Positions 14,413 through 22,708 of a stretch of DNA of 29,574 nt are shown here, one piece after another. This DNA comes from a virus. Below the pieces are notes generated by a model. That model searched no databases, was not told where the DNA came from, and was given only the letters and a program-made list of their open reading frames with translations. The translations under genes were made by a program, and so were the position numbers. The stretch lies in IMG/VR virus record IMGVR_UViG_3300025736_000127, positions 1-29,574 of that record; one strand, written 5' to 3'. Positions within the stretch are counted from its first letter, which is position 1, and each line of letters opens with the position of its first letter.

Positions 14413-17400
14413 ACGTTCCTCCCGATACCGCGCATACGTGAACGCCATAGTGAATGAGTCTCTTCGGCTATGCGTGAGATGTCTTGATCGTCACGGACGT
14501 TGATCGTTGCACCGTCGTACAAGCCCCGCATGTCTACCTGAATCGACCCGCCGCCCGCTCCTGCACCTGCAAGCGCCGGTGTCGCTGTAGGCACGCTGAG
14601 AGCATCGACGATGCCTTGTCCGATGTTGCCGAAGATGCGCGGGCTTAGTGGTAGGTATGCTTCAGACACGCCGCCCTCAGCTACCATGTGTGGCGGTAGT
14701 AGTGTTGGTTTTGTGAAGAGTGCTCCCTTTGCGAACGGCACCCAGTTCCCACTATCATCCTTCTTGAACTTATTCCCATACTGGTCAGTTTTCGTAATCC
14801 CGCCGCCATATTGCTGACCAAGAAGCGTTTCAGTTATCCACTTGTTTACATTCGCTACCCAGTTTGCCACCTTGTCCGATGTACCGATAAATATAGGCAC
14901 TGCGATTCCGGCCAGATTCCACAGCAATGTGCCAAGTCCAGCAAGACTCCCACCAGTAGTCGCCAATGTAGTTGCAGCTGCGTCTGCTGTTGCACCAACT
15001 GTTGGTGTAATTGTCGCAGCCGCTGTTGTCGCCGCTGTTGTAGCCTCGGCACTGCCAAACACAATACGAGCTAATTGCTCAACCGCCCAATCAACAGCCT
15101 TGTCTATCCCAGAGTTGAGAATCGTTGTTGCTATTCCCTCCATCGTATCTTTAACGATGTCGAGAATTGTTACCTTGTTCTCCTTATACGCCGCCTCTTC
15201 ATCTGCAAGAGCCTGGTCTCGATCGGCTACATTATCTTCAACCTGGCGCGTATGGTCCGTGTCTATGTCCCCAAGCTTGCGAGCGTAGTCCTCTCTTTCG
15301 TCTGCTATGTCTTGTTGGTAATCAGCTTCGATCTTGGCTCGCTTTGCAAAATAGTCATCAGCATCATCGAAGTCTTCAATTCGCAGATCAGCTAGATCTC
15401 TGTTGTACTTTTCGGTAATGTCTTCCATGTCACGGTTGTGATCCGTAAGCGCGTCCTCTTCCTTCCTTGTTCTGTCGAGCAAATCATCAACCACGTTGTC
15501 TGAATATCTGTCTGCAATATCTTCTAGAGCTTCTTCGTGATCCTCAGCAGCTTCAGTCATCCGCTTGAATCCGTCTATGACGTCCTCGATAGCACCACGA
15601 ACAACGCCAATTATCTCTTTCGCAAGATCCTTGAATGCCGATTTCTGATCTTCAAGTGCATCCTCTGCTTCTTTAGTTGCCTTCTCAAGCGCCTCTTGCT
15701 CTTCGGCATACTTGATAGTCGAAGCAATCAACGCGGTCAGGCTTGCGTCCACTTCGATGTTCTGATCTTCTAGGAACTCGGCAACCTTCACTAGGTTCTC
15801 ATGGAAGGAAACGAGATCCTGCAACGCTTCACCATAGGCATACGAGCCGACGACCGTATCGTCTAGCGCATCTTGAAGCTCGACCAGCTTCTCAGCCATG
15901 TCCTCTGCGCCAGTCTTTAGAGTTTCGGTTACGCTGTCAACGGCTGTCTGGATGTCGGCATTCGCATCTGTTATTCCGCCCTCAACACCATCACCGTATG
16001 CCTCGCCGGTTGCTTCACCGGCTATGGCTGCGTCCACAGGTGCTTCTTCTAGCGGCACCATCGTGCTGTCGATTAGCTCTTGCCCTGCAGCGATTAGTTC
16101 TGCACCCTTCGAGCGCATACCGTCGATGAGTCCTTGGTCTATGTCCTCGCCGTATCCTTCTGCAACCTTAGACGGCGAGTGCATATCTCCTTCATCTTCG
16201 ATTCCAGTAAAGACCGCTCCGATAGCCTCAGCTCCAGCCGTTTCAAGGGCTCCGAACTTGCCTTCTAAGCCATTGATTATTCCGTCGCCACCAAACGATC
16301 CAAGAGACTCACCTGCGTCTTCGGCGTCTGATTCACCGTCAGTCAACGCGCCAGCAAAAGCAGAAACGAGATCCTCTCCAGCTTCTTTAGCCTCATCGAC
16401 CGTCATGGCAATAGCTTTGACAGCTGCGCCCGCTACGTTCTCAGCGGCCTTCTCCACGCCAGCCTTGCCAGATTCTATTCCCTCAGCGTAGGAATCAGCG
16501 GACTCCTCGCCCCAGCCCAGCCACCTTTGTATGAATCCAGGAATGATAGATCTCACCCAGTCAATCGCTGATTGGAATGCGCCTGTGATGGAATCCCAGA
16601 TCTTGTCGAAGAAGTCGCCAATAGCAGTCCACTTGGTAATGGCGTCTTGCTTGATGTAGTCCCATGCTTCAGAGATCTTGTCAGATAATCCAACAACGTC
16701 TAGGATGGCGACGATACCGTCCCAGATTCCTGATAGGAATGTCTTGAAGTCAGTCCATGCTTGTGACCAGTCTCCTCTAAGCAATGATGCCCAGAAGTCG
16801 AACAGATCAGACCATCCGTCTATCAAAGTAGTTGCCGCGATTAGTAGGATATCGAATATACCCTTAACAACATCGCTGAACGAGATAGCCTCTTCTCCGG
16901 TTTCGCCAAAGACTCCCATGATGCTAGTGAACGCATCATTTATTGCGCCCCACAGATTAGAGGCCGCTGTCTTCAGGCTATCCCATGCTTCGATAAGCCC
17001 GGCCCCATGTTCATCGAATGATTCCTTGATACCAGCCCATGCCTCGACAGCCTTGTCCTTGATCCAAACAAATCCAGCAACAGCGCCATCCTTGATAGCC
17101 GTCACAGTAGATAGGATCTTATTCTTAACGCTATCAGGGATAGGAAGCTCATCCCACTGAACAACCACATACGCGATACCTGCTGCGAGCGCAGCGAATG
17201 CCGCTATGATGAGACCAACCGGGTTCAACATGGATGCGAAGCCAGAAACTAGCGCGGCTATCTTAATACCAGCCATAGCAACGGCTACACCAGCGAACGC
17301 GCCAATGATGACTTCTTTGTGATCCAACAACCACAGGAACGCAGCCTTGATCCCATCTCCGATGGCTTGTAGCGCAGTGCTTATTCCACTCTTAATGCCA

Positions 17401-18836
17401 TCAGGTATAGGCAACGCTTCCCATGCAGTAACGACCAGGCTAGTTATCGTTTCAAGCACAGTCACAGCGACGGACTTAATGCTTTGCCATGCTGCGCTCC
17501 AGTCACCTGTGAAGACGTTCTTGACGAATGACCATAGATCTTTCAGCACACTCCAGACGCCTTCAACAGCGACCCTCACGAACTCATTCGATTCGATCCA
17601 GTCAGCAGCGGCTAGAATGTAGTGCCCGATGGCTACCATCACGTGCCCGATGACGCCCTTTAGTCCGCCCATCTCTTTGATCCAATTCCTAAGAGCGTTT
17701 GTTATCGGAATAATGTGATCGCGTAACAGGTTCTCAAGCATAGGAAGCACAGTTACTCCAAGCGTCTGAAACAGCAACTCAAGCGATCCCTTCCAAATCG
17801 TCCATTGGCCTTTAAGCGTGGCAATCATTTCCGCTTGTTTGTCAAATGCTTTTGTTGTTCCAGTTATCTCTTCCGTATACCTTTCCAGCTCTTCAGAGCC
17901 TACTCCAAGCAAGTTGCTGAACTGCTTGACCGCGCCAGTTCCAAAGATGGTTGCCATAGCCGCGAGTTTTTGTTGCTGAGTTAGACCATCGAAACCGATC
18001 TCCAGTTGTTCAAGAGCCCCTTCCATCCCTACGAATTCACCATTCGCATCGAACATAGAAATGCCGAGTTCGTCCATCAGTTCGACAGCTTCATCTGTAG
18101 GCTTGGCCAATCCTTGCAAAGATGTCTGAAGAGCACGTGTAGCTATCCCGCCCTTCAGTCCAGCATCACCTAACTTGCCAACGGCTGCGACAGCCTCTTC
18201 AAGGCTCATGCCCATCGCATGAGCAATCGGCCCGAAGAACTTCATCGACTCACCAAGGCTCTCAACGGTCGTGTTAGAACTAGATGCAGCAGCAGAAAGC
18301 AGATTGACAACTCGGTCAGCATCCGCTGCCTCTAGTCCGAATTGGCGAATCATGTTCGCGGTGATCTCAGCAGCTCGTGCAAGGCCAATTGTCTCAGCCT
18401 CTGCTAGGGCAACGACCCCGCCCATTGCATCAATGATCTCACCGGCATCAAATCCAGCACGTCCGAGGGCTTCCATCCCAGCAGCTATGTCGGTCATTGT
18501 CTGAGCAGTTGATAATCCAAGCTCCTCAGCTTTTTCAGTCAGCGCAGCAAACTCCTCGGCAGTAGCCCCAGTAACGGCGCTAACCTTAGCCATTGCAAAC
18601 TCAAAGTCAGCCGCAGTCTTGATAGCCTTGACGAAGATAAGAGCACCGGCGGCGGCTATAGCAGCAAATGCCACTAGAGCCACCTTACCGATAGTCTTGA
18701 ACACTTTCCCGAGCTTAGTCCCCAGGCCAGCGCCAGCAGCGTTGACAGCGTTAAGATCCGCTATCGCTTTCGCTTTATTGATGCTAATAGTCCCGAATAA
18801 TCTGAATACCTCAATTAGATACCACCACCCTATCAT
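14409..18836 (-). CDS. Tail tape measure protein
   Basis: 1475 residues. It sets tail length and is threaded through the tail tube. Residues about 8-50 (EVFRLFGTISINKAKAIADL ... LGKVFKTIGK) and a hydrophobic segment at 52-70 precede a TP901-type core at about 75-330 (FEFAMAKVSAVTGAT, GLSTAQTMTDIAAGMEALGRAGF, ALQTSLQGLA). A second hydrophobic region lies at about 500-560, with LPIPD repeats near it. A HSPSKVAEGYG motif lies at about 885, a long charged coiled coil at 1045-1220, and a C-terminal PTLLPPHMVAEGGVSEAYLPLSPR motif typical of the family. By the rule of about 0.15 nm per residue the tail would be near 220 nm. The start ATG lies inside the HNH gene without a clear ribosome binding site. 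Confidence 0.92.
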   Translation of the reverse strand: MIGWWYLIEVFRLFGTISINKAKAIADLNAVNAAGAGLGTKLGKVFKTIGKVALVAFAAIAAAGALIFVKAIKTAADFEFAMAKVSAVTGATAEEFAALTEKAEELGLSTAQTMTDIAAGMEALGRAGFDAGEIIDAMGGVVALAEAETIGLARAAEITANMIRQFGLEAADADRVVNLLSAAASSSNTTVESLGESMKFFGPIAHAMGMSLEEAVAAVGKLGDAGLKGGIATRALQTSLQGLAKPTDEAVELMDELGISMFDANGEFVGMEGALEQLEIGFDGLTQQQKLAAMATIFGTGAVKQFSNLLGVGSEELERYTEEITGTTKAFDKQAEMIATLKGQWTIWKGSLELLFQTLGVTVLPMLENLLRDHIIPITNALRNWIKEMGGLKGVIGHVMVAIGHYILAAADWIESNEFVRVAVEGVWSVLKDLWSFVKNVFTGDWSAAWQSIKSVAVTVLETITSLVVTAWEALPIPDGIKSGISTALQAIGDGIKAAFLWLLDHKEVIIGAFAGVAVAMAGIKIAALVSGFASMLNPVGLIIAAFAALAAGIAYVVVQWDELPIPDSVKNKILSTVTAIKDGAVAGFVWIKDKAVEAWAGIKESFDEHGAGLIEAWDSLKTAASNLWGAINDAFTSIMGVFGETGEEAISFSDVVKGIFDILLIAATTLIDGWSDLFDFWASLLRGDWSQAWTDFKTFLSGIWDGIVAILDVVGLSDKISEAWDYIKQDAITKWTAIGDFFDKIWDSITGAFQSAIDWVRSIIPGFIQRWLGWGEESADSYAEGIESGKAGVEKAAENVAGAAVKAIAMTVDEAKEAGEDLVSAFAGALTDGESDAEDAGESLGSFGGDGIINGLEGKFGALETAGAEAIGAVFTGIEDEGDMHSPSKVAEGYGEDIDQGLIDGMRSKGAELIAAGQELIDSTMVPLEEAPVDAAIAGEATGEAYGDGVEGGITDANADIQTAVDSVTETLKTGAEDMAEKLVELQDALDDTVVGSYAYGEALQDLVSFHENLVKVAEFLEDQNIEVDASLTALIASTIKYAEEQEALEKATKEAEDALEDQKSAFKDLAKEIIGVVRGAIEDVIDGFKRMTEAAEDHEEALEDIADRYSDNVVDDLLDRTRKEEDALTDHNRDMEDITEKYNRDLADLRIEDFDDADDYFAKRAKIEADYQQDIADEREDYARKLGDIDTDHTRQVEDNVADRDQALADEEAAYKENKVTILDIVKDTMEGIATTILNSGIDKAVDWAVEQLARIVFGSAEATTAATTAAATITPTVGATADAAATTLATTGGSLAGLGTLLWNLAGIAVPIFIGTSDKVANWVANVNKWITETLLGQQYGGGITKTDQYGNKFKKDDSGNWVPFAKGALFTKPTLLPPHMVAEGGVSEAYLPLSPRIFGNIGQGIVDALSVPTATPALAGAGAGGGSIQVDMRGLYDGATINVRDDQDISRIAEETHSLWRSRMRGIGRNV

Positions 18837-19476
18837 TGAGCCAATTAGAGTATTCTTCGGGCGTCTTATCTTTCTTTCTACAGTTACACCTTACACAGCA
18901 CGGCGCGATGTTCCCGATGTCATTTGATCCACCACGTGATAGTGGCATTTCGTGATCTGCTGTAACGGTTTCCACGTCAAGTTCACATCCGCAATACGCA
19001 CACTCCCATTCCTTCTCTTGGCATAGAGACAAGAACTCGGCATAAGTGAAGTCTCCGTCCGCAGCCGCCTTCAAAGCTCTGCGCCGATACGTGTTGTCTT
19101 TCCAGAACGAACGAATACGTTCTGGATGTTCTCCCTTCCACTTATCGTGATATTCCTTTCGCTTCTCTGGATGAGCTGCGAACCATTCGCGGTGCTTCTC
19201 TGTGACATGTTCTTTATTCGCTTCTTCCCATCGCTTTGTTGCTGCTCGTGCTTTCTCTGGATTTGCCTTTCTCCATCTATCGCGTGCTATTTTAGCAACA
19301 GCACGCGCATCAGGATTCTCGGCAATACGTTTCGCGGAGTTCTTAATCTGTGACTTCCTGTATTCTGGATGAGTACGGTAGTAATCCTTGCCCTTACACG
19401 ATACAGAACAATGCCGTGATCGCACTGTCTTGGGCTCGAACATCTCACCGCAGAACTCACAGACCTTGACTTCCAC
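18811..19476 (-). CDS. HNH homing endonuclease (free-standing)
   Basis: 221 residues from GTG 19476, overlapping the upstream stop (TAGTG), with GGAG five bases ahead. The N-terminus has a small Cys cluster (C6, C9, C23, C27), then a helical linker with repeated NPEK/HPEK units, then an HNH domain: CAYC at 159-162, the DHEMPLSRGGSN motif with D174/H175, NIAPCCVRCN with C194/C197 as the second zinc pair, and N198. These enzymes cut DNA at sites lacking the gene and spread the gene by repair. Tight overlaps on both sides leave no room for an intron core, so it appears to be a free-standing invader between the chaperone and tape measure genes. The 3' end overlaps the tape measure start by 26 bases. 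Confidence 0.88.
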   Translation of the reverse strand: MEVKVCEFCGEMFEPKTVRSRHCSVSCKGKDYYRTHPEYRKSQIKNSAKRIAENPDARAVAKIARDRWRKANPEKARAATKRWEEANKEHVTEKHREWFAAHPEKRKEYHDKWKGEHPERIRSFWKDNTYRRRALKAAADGDFTYAEFLSLCQEKEWECAYCGCELDVETVTADHEMPLSRGGSNDIGNIAPCCVRCNCRKKDKTPEEYSNWLNDRVVVSN

Positions 19477-19730
19477 TACTTCTCCTTGAACTTCATCCCA
19501 GGTGCAATCACTGGGATCTTCTTGAATCCCTTGGCGAACGCTTTCTTGATGTCTTCCTCAGTCAGCGTCATGCCCTTCTCTTCAACTTCTATTCCGAGTC
19601 CTAGTTGTGCCGCCCAATTCTCGAACGGTATCACCTGCCTGTCTTTACCATCTCCGATCGTCGGGGGCTGCGCCCTGTAGCTCCAGAGTGCATCCCATCT
19701 GCGTTCATCCCGCTTCGCTTCACCCGTCAC
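19476..19730 (-). CDS. Tail assembly chaperone T-part (frameshift extension)
   Basis: 84 residues if started at GTG 19730, but no ribosome binding site precedes this codon. The same frame is open upstream through the end of the chaperone gene, in the -1 register relative to it. It encodes AIDRIQARYGWSDEY, then GLSYSRLLQLVRVTGEAKRDERRW, then this segment. A YGW-xEY motif followed by a helical LL..L stretch is typical of the second half of siphovirus tail chaperones (lambda GT model). It is therefore best read as the extension of a fused product of roughly 280 to 300 residues rather than a separate gene. It ends KEK just before the HNH gene. Confidence 0.7.
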   Translation of the reverse strand: MTGEAKRDERRWDALWSYRAQPPTIGDGKDRQVIPFENWAAQLGLGIEVEEKGMTLTEEDIKKAFAKGFKKIPVIAPGMKFKEK

Positions 19731-19780
19731 TCTGACGAGCTGTAGTAACCGCGAATATGAAAGCCCGTCGCCACCTTCAG

Positions 19781-20380
19781 CTAATCGTCGTCCTGTGGTG
19801 TACTCGTCGGACCATCCGTATCTAGCTTGGATTCGATCAATAGCTTTCTCGAAAGCGCCTTCTCTTTCTTCGCTTCGGTTTTGTCTATGATCGTCTTCAC
19901 GAACGGGATCTCCTTGATGGCCTGCCCCACGGTAAAAAGGTTCACCACGTCCGGGTGCTCACTGAGCATCAGAAGTAACTTGACCTCTGACCCCAACGGG
20001 AATACGCTAGGATCACGCATCGTCCCTTCGTTGGGATCTTGCGGATGATCTGCCTTAGACTTCTTGCGCTTATCTTCAGCAACATCAAACGGGATTCCCG
20101 TCTTCAACCCGATAACACTCCCCATGAAATCAACAATCTCGTCCATCGCATAGGGCATGAAGTCAATGAAGAACTGGACACCCTTCTGAGGCGTCATATC
20201 ATCAAAGCTGGTCATCTGTAGAGCGTCAACCGACTTCGAGACCTTCTTCACGATCACGAGTATTCGCTCAATGTCAACCAATCCAAGTTTCCGTAGAGGG
20301 TATTTCTTCCCCTCAATGTCCAGCACAGGGGGCTCTAGCATAAGAGCCCCGGCACCAGTTGTCTTACCTTTCTCAGCCAT
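19781..20380 (-). CDS. Tail assembly chaperone (G-part)
   Basis: 199 residues from ATG 20380 with AGGAGG six bases upstream. It lies between the major tail protein and the tape measure gene, the canonical place of the lambda G/GT pair. The sequence has an N-terminal strand region (LEPPVLDIEGKKYPLRKLGLVDIERIL) followed by helices (VQFFIDFMPYAMDEIVDFMGSVIGL), a charged loop, and a further helical part (GSEVKLLLMLSEHPDVVNLF). The C-terminus is charged and low in structure, ending PQDDD. The protein would bind the tape measure and recruit major tail protein during tail assembly. The extension in the -1 frame supports the assignment. Confidence 0.75.
   Translation of the reverse strand: MAEKGKTTGAGALMLEPPVLDIEGKKYPLRKLGLVDIERILVIVKKVSKSVDALQMTSFDDMTPQKGVQFFIDFMPYAMDEIVDFMGSVIGLKTGIPFDVAEDKRKKSKADHPQDPNEGTMRDPSVFPLGSEVKLLLMLSEHPDVVNLFTVGQAIKEIPFVKTIIDKTEAKKEKALSRKLLIESKLDTDGPTSTPQDDD
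19841..19885 (-). other. Probable -1 ribosomal frameshift region
   Basis: Both the 0 and -1 frames read as plausible protein here, and downstream only the -1 frame keeps chaperone-like features past the stop at 19781. No classical XXXYYYZ heptamer is visible. Candidates are an A-AAG tetramer at 19847-19844 (AGA AAG) and the A-rich run between 19882 and 19861. The exact slip site is not determined. Confidence 0.5.
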
Positions 20381-20390
20381 TCAATTCCTC

Positions 20391-21506
20391 CTAGATTCCG
20401 TAAGGTACCCACAGCTCGACAGGCGCTTCGTCAAGATCAAGCCCATCAGCAGGATCAAAGAATCCCGTCCATGTTGTCTTGAGCAGCGTCTCGTTGATGC
20501 GTTCTCCAGGAATCTCAATCGTGTCTGGCTCGCTCAACGGATTCTTGATGATGAACACGACTGGATACGTCTGATCTGGATCTGATACTTCACACAGGAG
20601 AGCGATGTTCGTGAAGTGATCCGCTGCTGCAATCTGGCCAGGAGTGATAATGGTGAACGTATCGCCGCTCGCCGTATTGTCGTATACGTAGAACACCGTG
20701 ATCTTGTCGCCATCGAGGACAGCGCCGCCAGCCGTTGCGAGTACAACCTGATAGACCATCGTCGCATGAGCACTTGCGGTGATCACGTTCTTCGTACCTG
20801 TAGTTGATCTGCTAAGAGACACAACGCCAAGCGCCGATGTCGCAGTCACGCCAGGAACGCCATACGTACCATCGTTGATACATATTGCAAGCTCCACAGC
20901 GTCGGCAGTGTCGTCTCCAGAGATGTCAAACTCTCTGTCAGCAACGGTAGTTGTATCTGTATCCGCCGTGAATGTCAGTCCTTCGATAACAATAGTATCA
21001 AGATTGGCCATTGACGCGATCGTGATCTGATCAACCACGTTATAATCCGTGGCAAGCGTCAGCTCTACACCAATACCAAGCGCAGCTGGTGTACGCCACA
21101 CCTCAAGCGTGCTTTCGTCAATGCTCGGCGTCCCAGCAGGTGCTACACCAACATCCACTTCCGTCCCGACGCCGATGTACTCGCCCTTAATCCCTGTAGG
21201 CGTCTGATCTGCGCTATCTGCGCCAGGCAGATCCCACAGGTAATGGTTGACCGAATGCTCCAATAGGCTTACCGCAAGCGTCGGTACGATCTTGTCAATC
21301 ATCCGATGTCCAACGATCAAGCCCATCGCTCCGTCCGGTTCTACGTCATGGAATGTCAGACCATAGCTGAAACTTGACCCGCCCTTCGTCTCTCCAAGAG
21401 CGGTCCCAGGAGACGCAATCGACGTGAAGTCCTTGTATAGCGTTCCTCCACCCCTTAGATACTTGTTTACCGCTGCCGCTGTGATACCCGTCCGAATCGT
21501 TCCCAT
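20391..21506 (-). CDS. Major tail protein with inserted beta-domain
   Basis: 371 residues, starting MGTIRTGITAAAVNKYL after a GGGGTGATTTAG leader. The N-terminal and C-terminal parts (SFSYGLTFHDVEPDG, VDKIVPTLAVSLLEH-like region, and at the end IPGERINETLLKTTWTGFFDP with VELWVPYG) fit siphovirus tail tube proteins by pattern and position. Residues about 160-252 form a separate small beta-domain (IVIEGLTFTADTDTTTVADREFD, ELAICINDGTYGVPGVTA) that recurs in two head-side proteins of this window. The outer strands on either side (VELTLATDYNVV and YQVVLA...GDKITVFYVYD) appear to be one Ig-like domain interrupted by it. It would project from the tail surface. Tube identity rests mainly on gene order. 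Confidence 0.75.
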   Translation of the reverse strand: MGTIRTGITAAAVNKYLRGGGTLYKDFTSIASPGTALGETKGGSSFSYGLTFHDVEPDGAMGLIVGHRMIDKIVPTLAVSLLEHSVNHYLWDLPGADSADQTPTGIKGEYIGVGTEVDVGVAPAGTPSIDESTLEVWRTPAALGIGVELTLATDYNVVDQITIASMANLDTIVIEGLTFTADTDTTTVADREFDISGDDTADAVELAICINDGTYGVPGVTATSALGVVSLSRSTTGTKNVITASAHATMVYQVVLATAGGAVLDGDKITVFYVYDNTASGDTFTIITPGQIAAADHFTNIALLCEVSDPDQTYPVVFIIKNPLSEPDTIEIPGERINETLLKTTWTGFFDPADGLDLDEAPVELWVPYGI

Positions 21507-21511
21507 CTAAA

Positions 21512-21943
21512 TCACCCCACTGTATTTGTTATGTCTCTTGCTGCCCCGATCCACAGGTTCCACTGCGTCGCGTAGTGCCACACATTAGCTGCATCAGTTT
21601 CAATGTAGCCACCTGAAAACCATTCCAACAATATGTTCGCCTCGTCAGAGCCCGTATCTGTCCCTAGTTCGTGTAGAAGGATCTTCACTCGGTCAATTGC
21701 CGAATCAGGCACAGCCGAATCGACACCGTAATACCATAGGTCTAGGTAGTAGGTATGCACGCCATGTAGCAGATTCCCGTTCATCGAGAGCTTCTGCCAG
21801 AAGTAAGGCATCGTAGGATCAGCCGGTCCCATCACGCGATAGACATTCACGGGATCGCCCAGCACACTTTTCAACGTGGCGTCTGTAGTGAGCCGTGTCC
21901 ATAGATAGGCGATGATCGCCTGTCCTGTCTCGACCTCTGCCAC
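21512..21943 (-). CDS. Tail terminator / completion protein
   Basis: 143 residues. GTG 21943 is the chosen start because it overlaps the upstream stop (TAGTG) and follows AGGTGG by five bases; another GTG nine bases upstream is possible. The sequence has an N-terminal helix (GQAIIAYLWTRLTTDATLKSVLG), then VYRVMGPADPTMPYFWQKL, then strand pairs (HTYYLDLWYYGVDS) and a helix SAIDRVKILLHEL, matching the layout of small tail-terminator proteins (DUF3168 / SPP1 gp17 type). It lies between the gp10-like protein and the major tail protein as usual. It would cap the tail tube and join it to the head. Confidence 0.7.
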   Translation of the reverse strand: MAEVETGQAIIAYLWTRLTTDATLKSVLGDPVNVYRVMGPADPTMPYFWQKLSMNGNLLHGVHTYYLDLWYYGVDSAVPDSAIDRVKILLHELGTDTGSDEANILLEWFSGGYIETDAANVWHYATQWNLWIGAARDITNTVG

Positions 21944-22341
21944 TAGAACCACCTCTTGTTGAGTTCAAGCAGCATCCTCGGCTTTGCCTGATCAAGAGAT
22001 CGCTTGAGCCACGGACGACCGCCTTTATTCGCAGGCTTCTTCTCAAGCGGCGCTGCATATTTGCTGTTCGATCCAACCTGTACTTCTCCTCCGACTACTT
22101 TGCGCTGTACACTTCCTCTCAATTCTCCGAACCTCTCGTGAGACGGGAACTGACCGGGAGCGGACGCCGTGTAATAACGGTTCGTCTTTGGAACCTTGTA
22201 TACGTGCCCAGTTCTAGGGCCACCCGCAGCAGTAAGATTCTTCACTGTCTGATTCCTTCCGACATCAGCGGTTGCAATCAGCGCCTTCTCAGAAGCGACT
22301 TTAATCGCGGCAACAGCGGCAGGCATATAGGAAACGAACAT
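21943..22341 (-). CDS. HK97 gp10-like neck protein
   Basis: 132 residues from ATG 22341, one base after the preceding stop; a GTG at 22350 closer to the AGGTGG sequence would add three residues. The protein begins with a helix (PAAVAAIKVASEKALIATADV), followed by a basic loop rich in Gly, Pro and Tyr (PRTGHVYKVPKTNRYYTASAPGQFPSHERFGELRGSV), a strand (VQVGSNSKYAAPLE) and the ending GGRPWLKRSLDQAK. The GxY-xxAxxxxPG-PxxxxG-L+ pattern and the Y-A-xxxE ... RPF/WL segment are characteristic of the HK97 gp10 family of head-tail joining proteins. Position in the neck cluster agrees. Confidence 0.8.
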   Translation of the reverse strand: MFVSYMPAAVAAIKVASEKALIATADVGRNQTVKNLTAAGGPRTGHVYKVPKTNRYYTASAPGQFPSHERFGELRGSVQRKVVGGEVQVGSNSKYAAPLEKKPANKGGRPWLKRSLDQAKPRMLLELNKRWF

Positions 22342-22342
22342 C

Positions 22343-22708
22343 TTAGACACTGGCCACCTTCTTCTCTCTGTCCTCTTCAACGAGCACCGTCGTAATGATT
22401 CCTTCACCGTCAGCGTTCACCGGACTAGACTTCGGCCAGTAGATCTTCAGGTAGTCATCGCTCCCATTCGTGAACCAGACGAACCGCGTACCGCCTAGCG
22501 TGATCGTCGGCTTATCGTAGAATCGAAACTCCTTGCGCACGACTGCATCAAGTTCGATGTCATATCGCTGAACCGCCATCGCAGGGCTGATCGAAGACAC
22601 TTCACACCAACGAGTATCAGATGAAGCAGTCACCCACGCACCAAGCGGAGAGGTCGCTGTCGATGTCCGTGTGCCTGTATCAATCCTTACCCTCTGATTC
22701 GCGTTCAT
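22343..22708 (-). CDS. Head closure (head-tail stopper) protein
   Basis: 121 residues starting at ATG 22708, in an ATGA overlap with the connector gene. It is beta-rich: RVRIDTGTRTSTATSPLGAWV, WCEVSSISPAMAVQRYDIELDAVVRKEFRFY, ITLGGTRFVWFTNGSDDYLKIYW. This follows the head-tail joining / head closure family layout (SPP1 gp16, lambda FII type), with a W..V centre and a final small barrel. It would seal the connector after DNA packaging and bind the tail terminator. The family call is from pattern and gene order. Confidence 0.7.
   Translation of the reverse strand: MNANQRVRIDTGTRTSTATSPLGAWVTASSDTRWCEVSSISPAMAVQRYDIELDAVVRKEFRFYDKPTITLGGTRFVWFTNGSDDYLKIYWPKSSPVNADGEGIITTVLVEEDREKKVASV

Noticed and set aside
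18811-19476. Group I intron or intein carrying the HNH gene within the tape measure gene
   Set aside because: The HNH gene overlaps its neighbours at both ends, leaving no room for an intron core, and the upstream frame is the tail chaperone, not a first exon of the tape measure gene. No intein splice residues were seen.
21026-21050. Imperfect palindrome CCACGTTATAATCCGTGG as an operator
   Set aside because: It lies inside the major tail protein coding sequence, and a single short inverted repeat there is likely chance.
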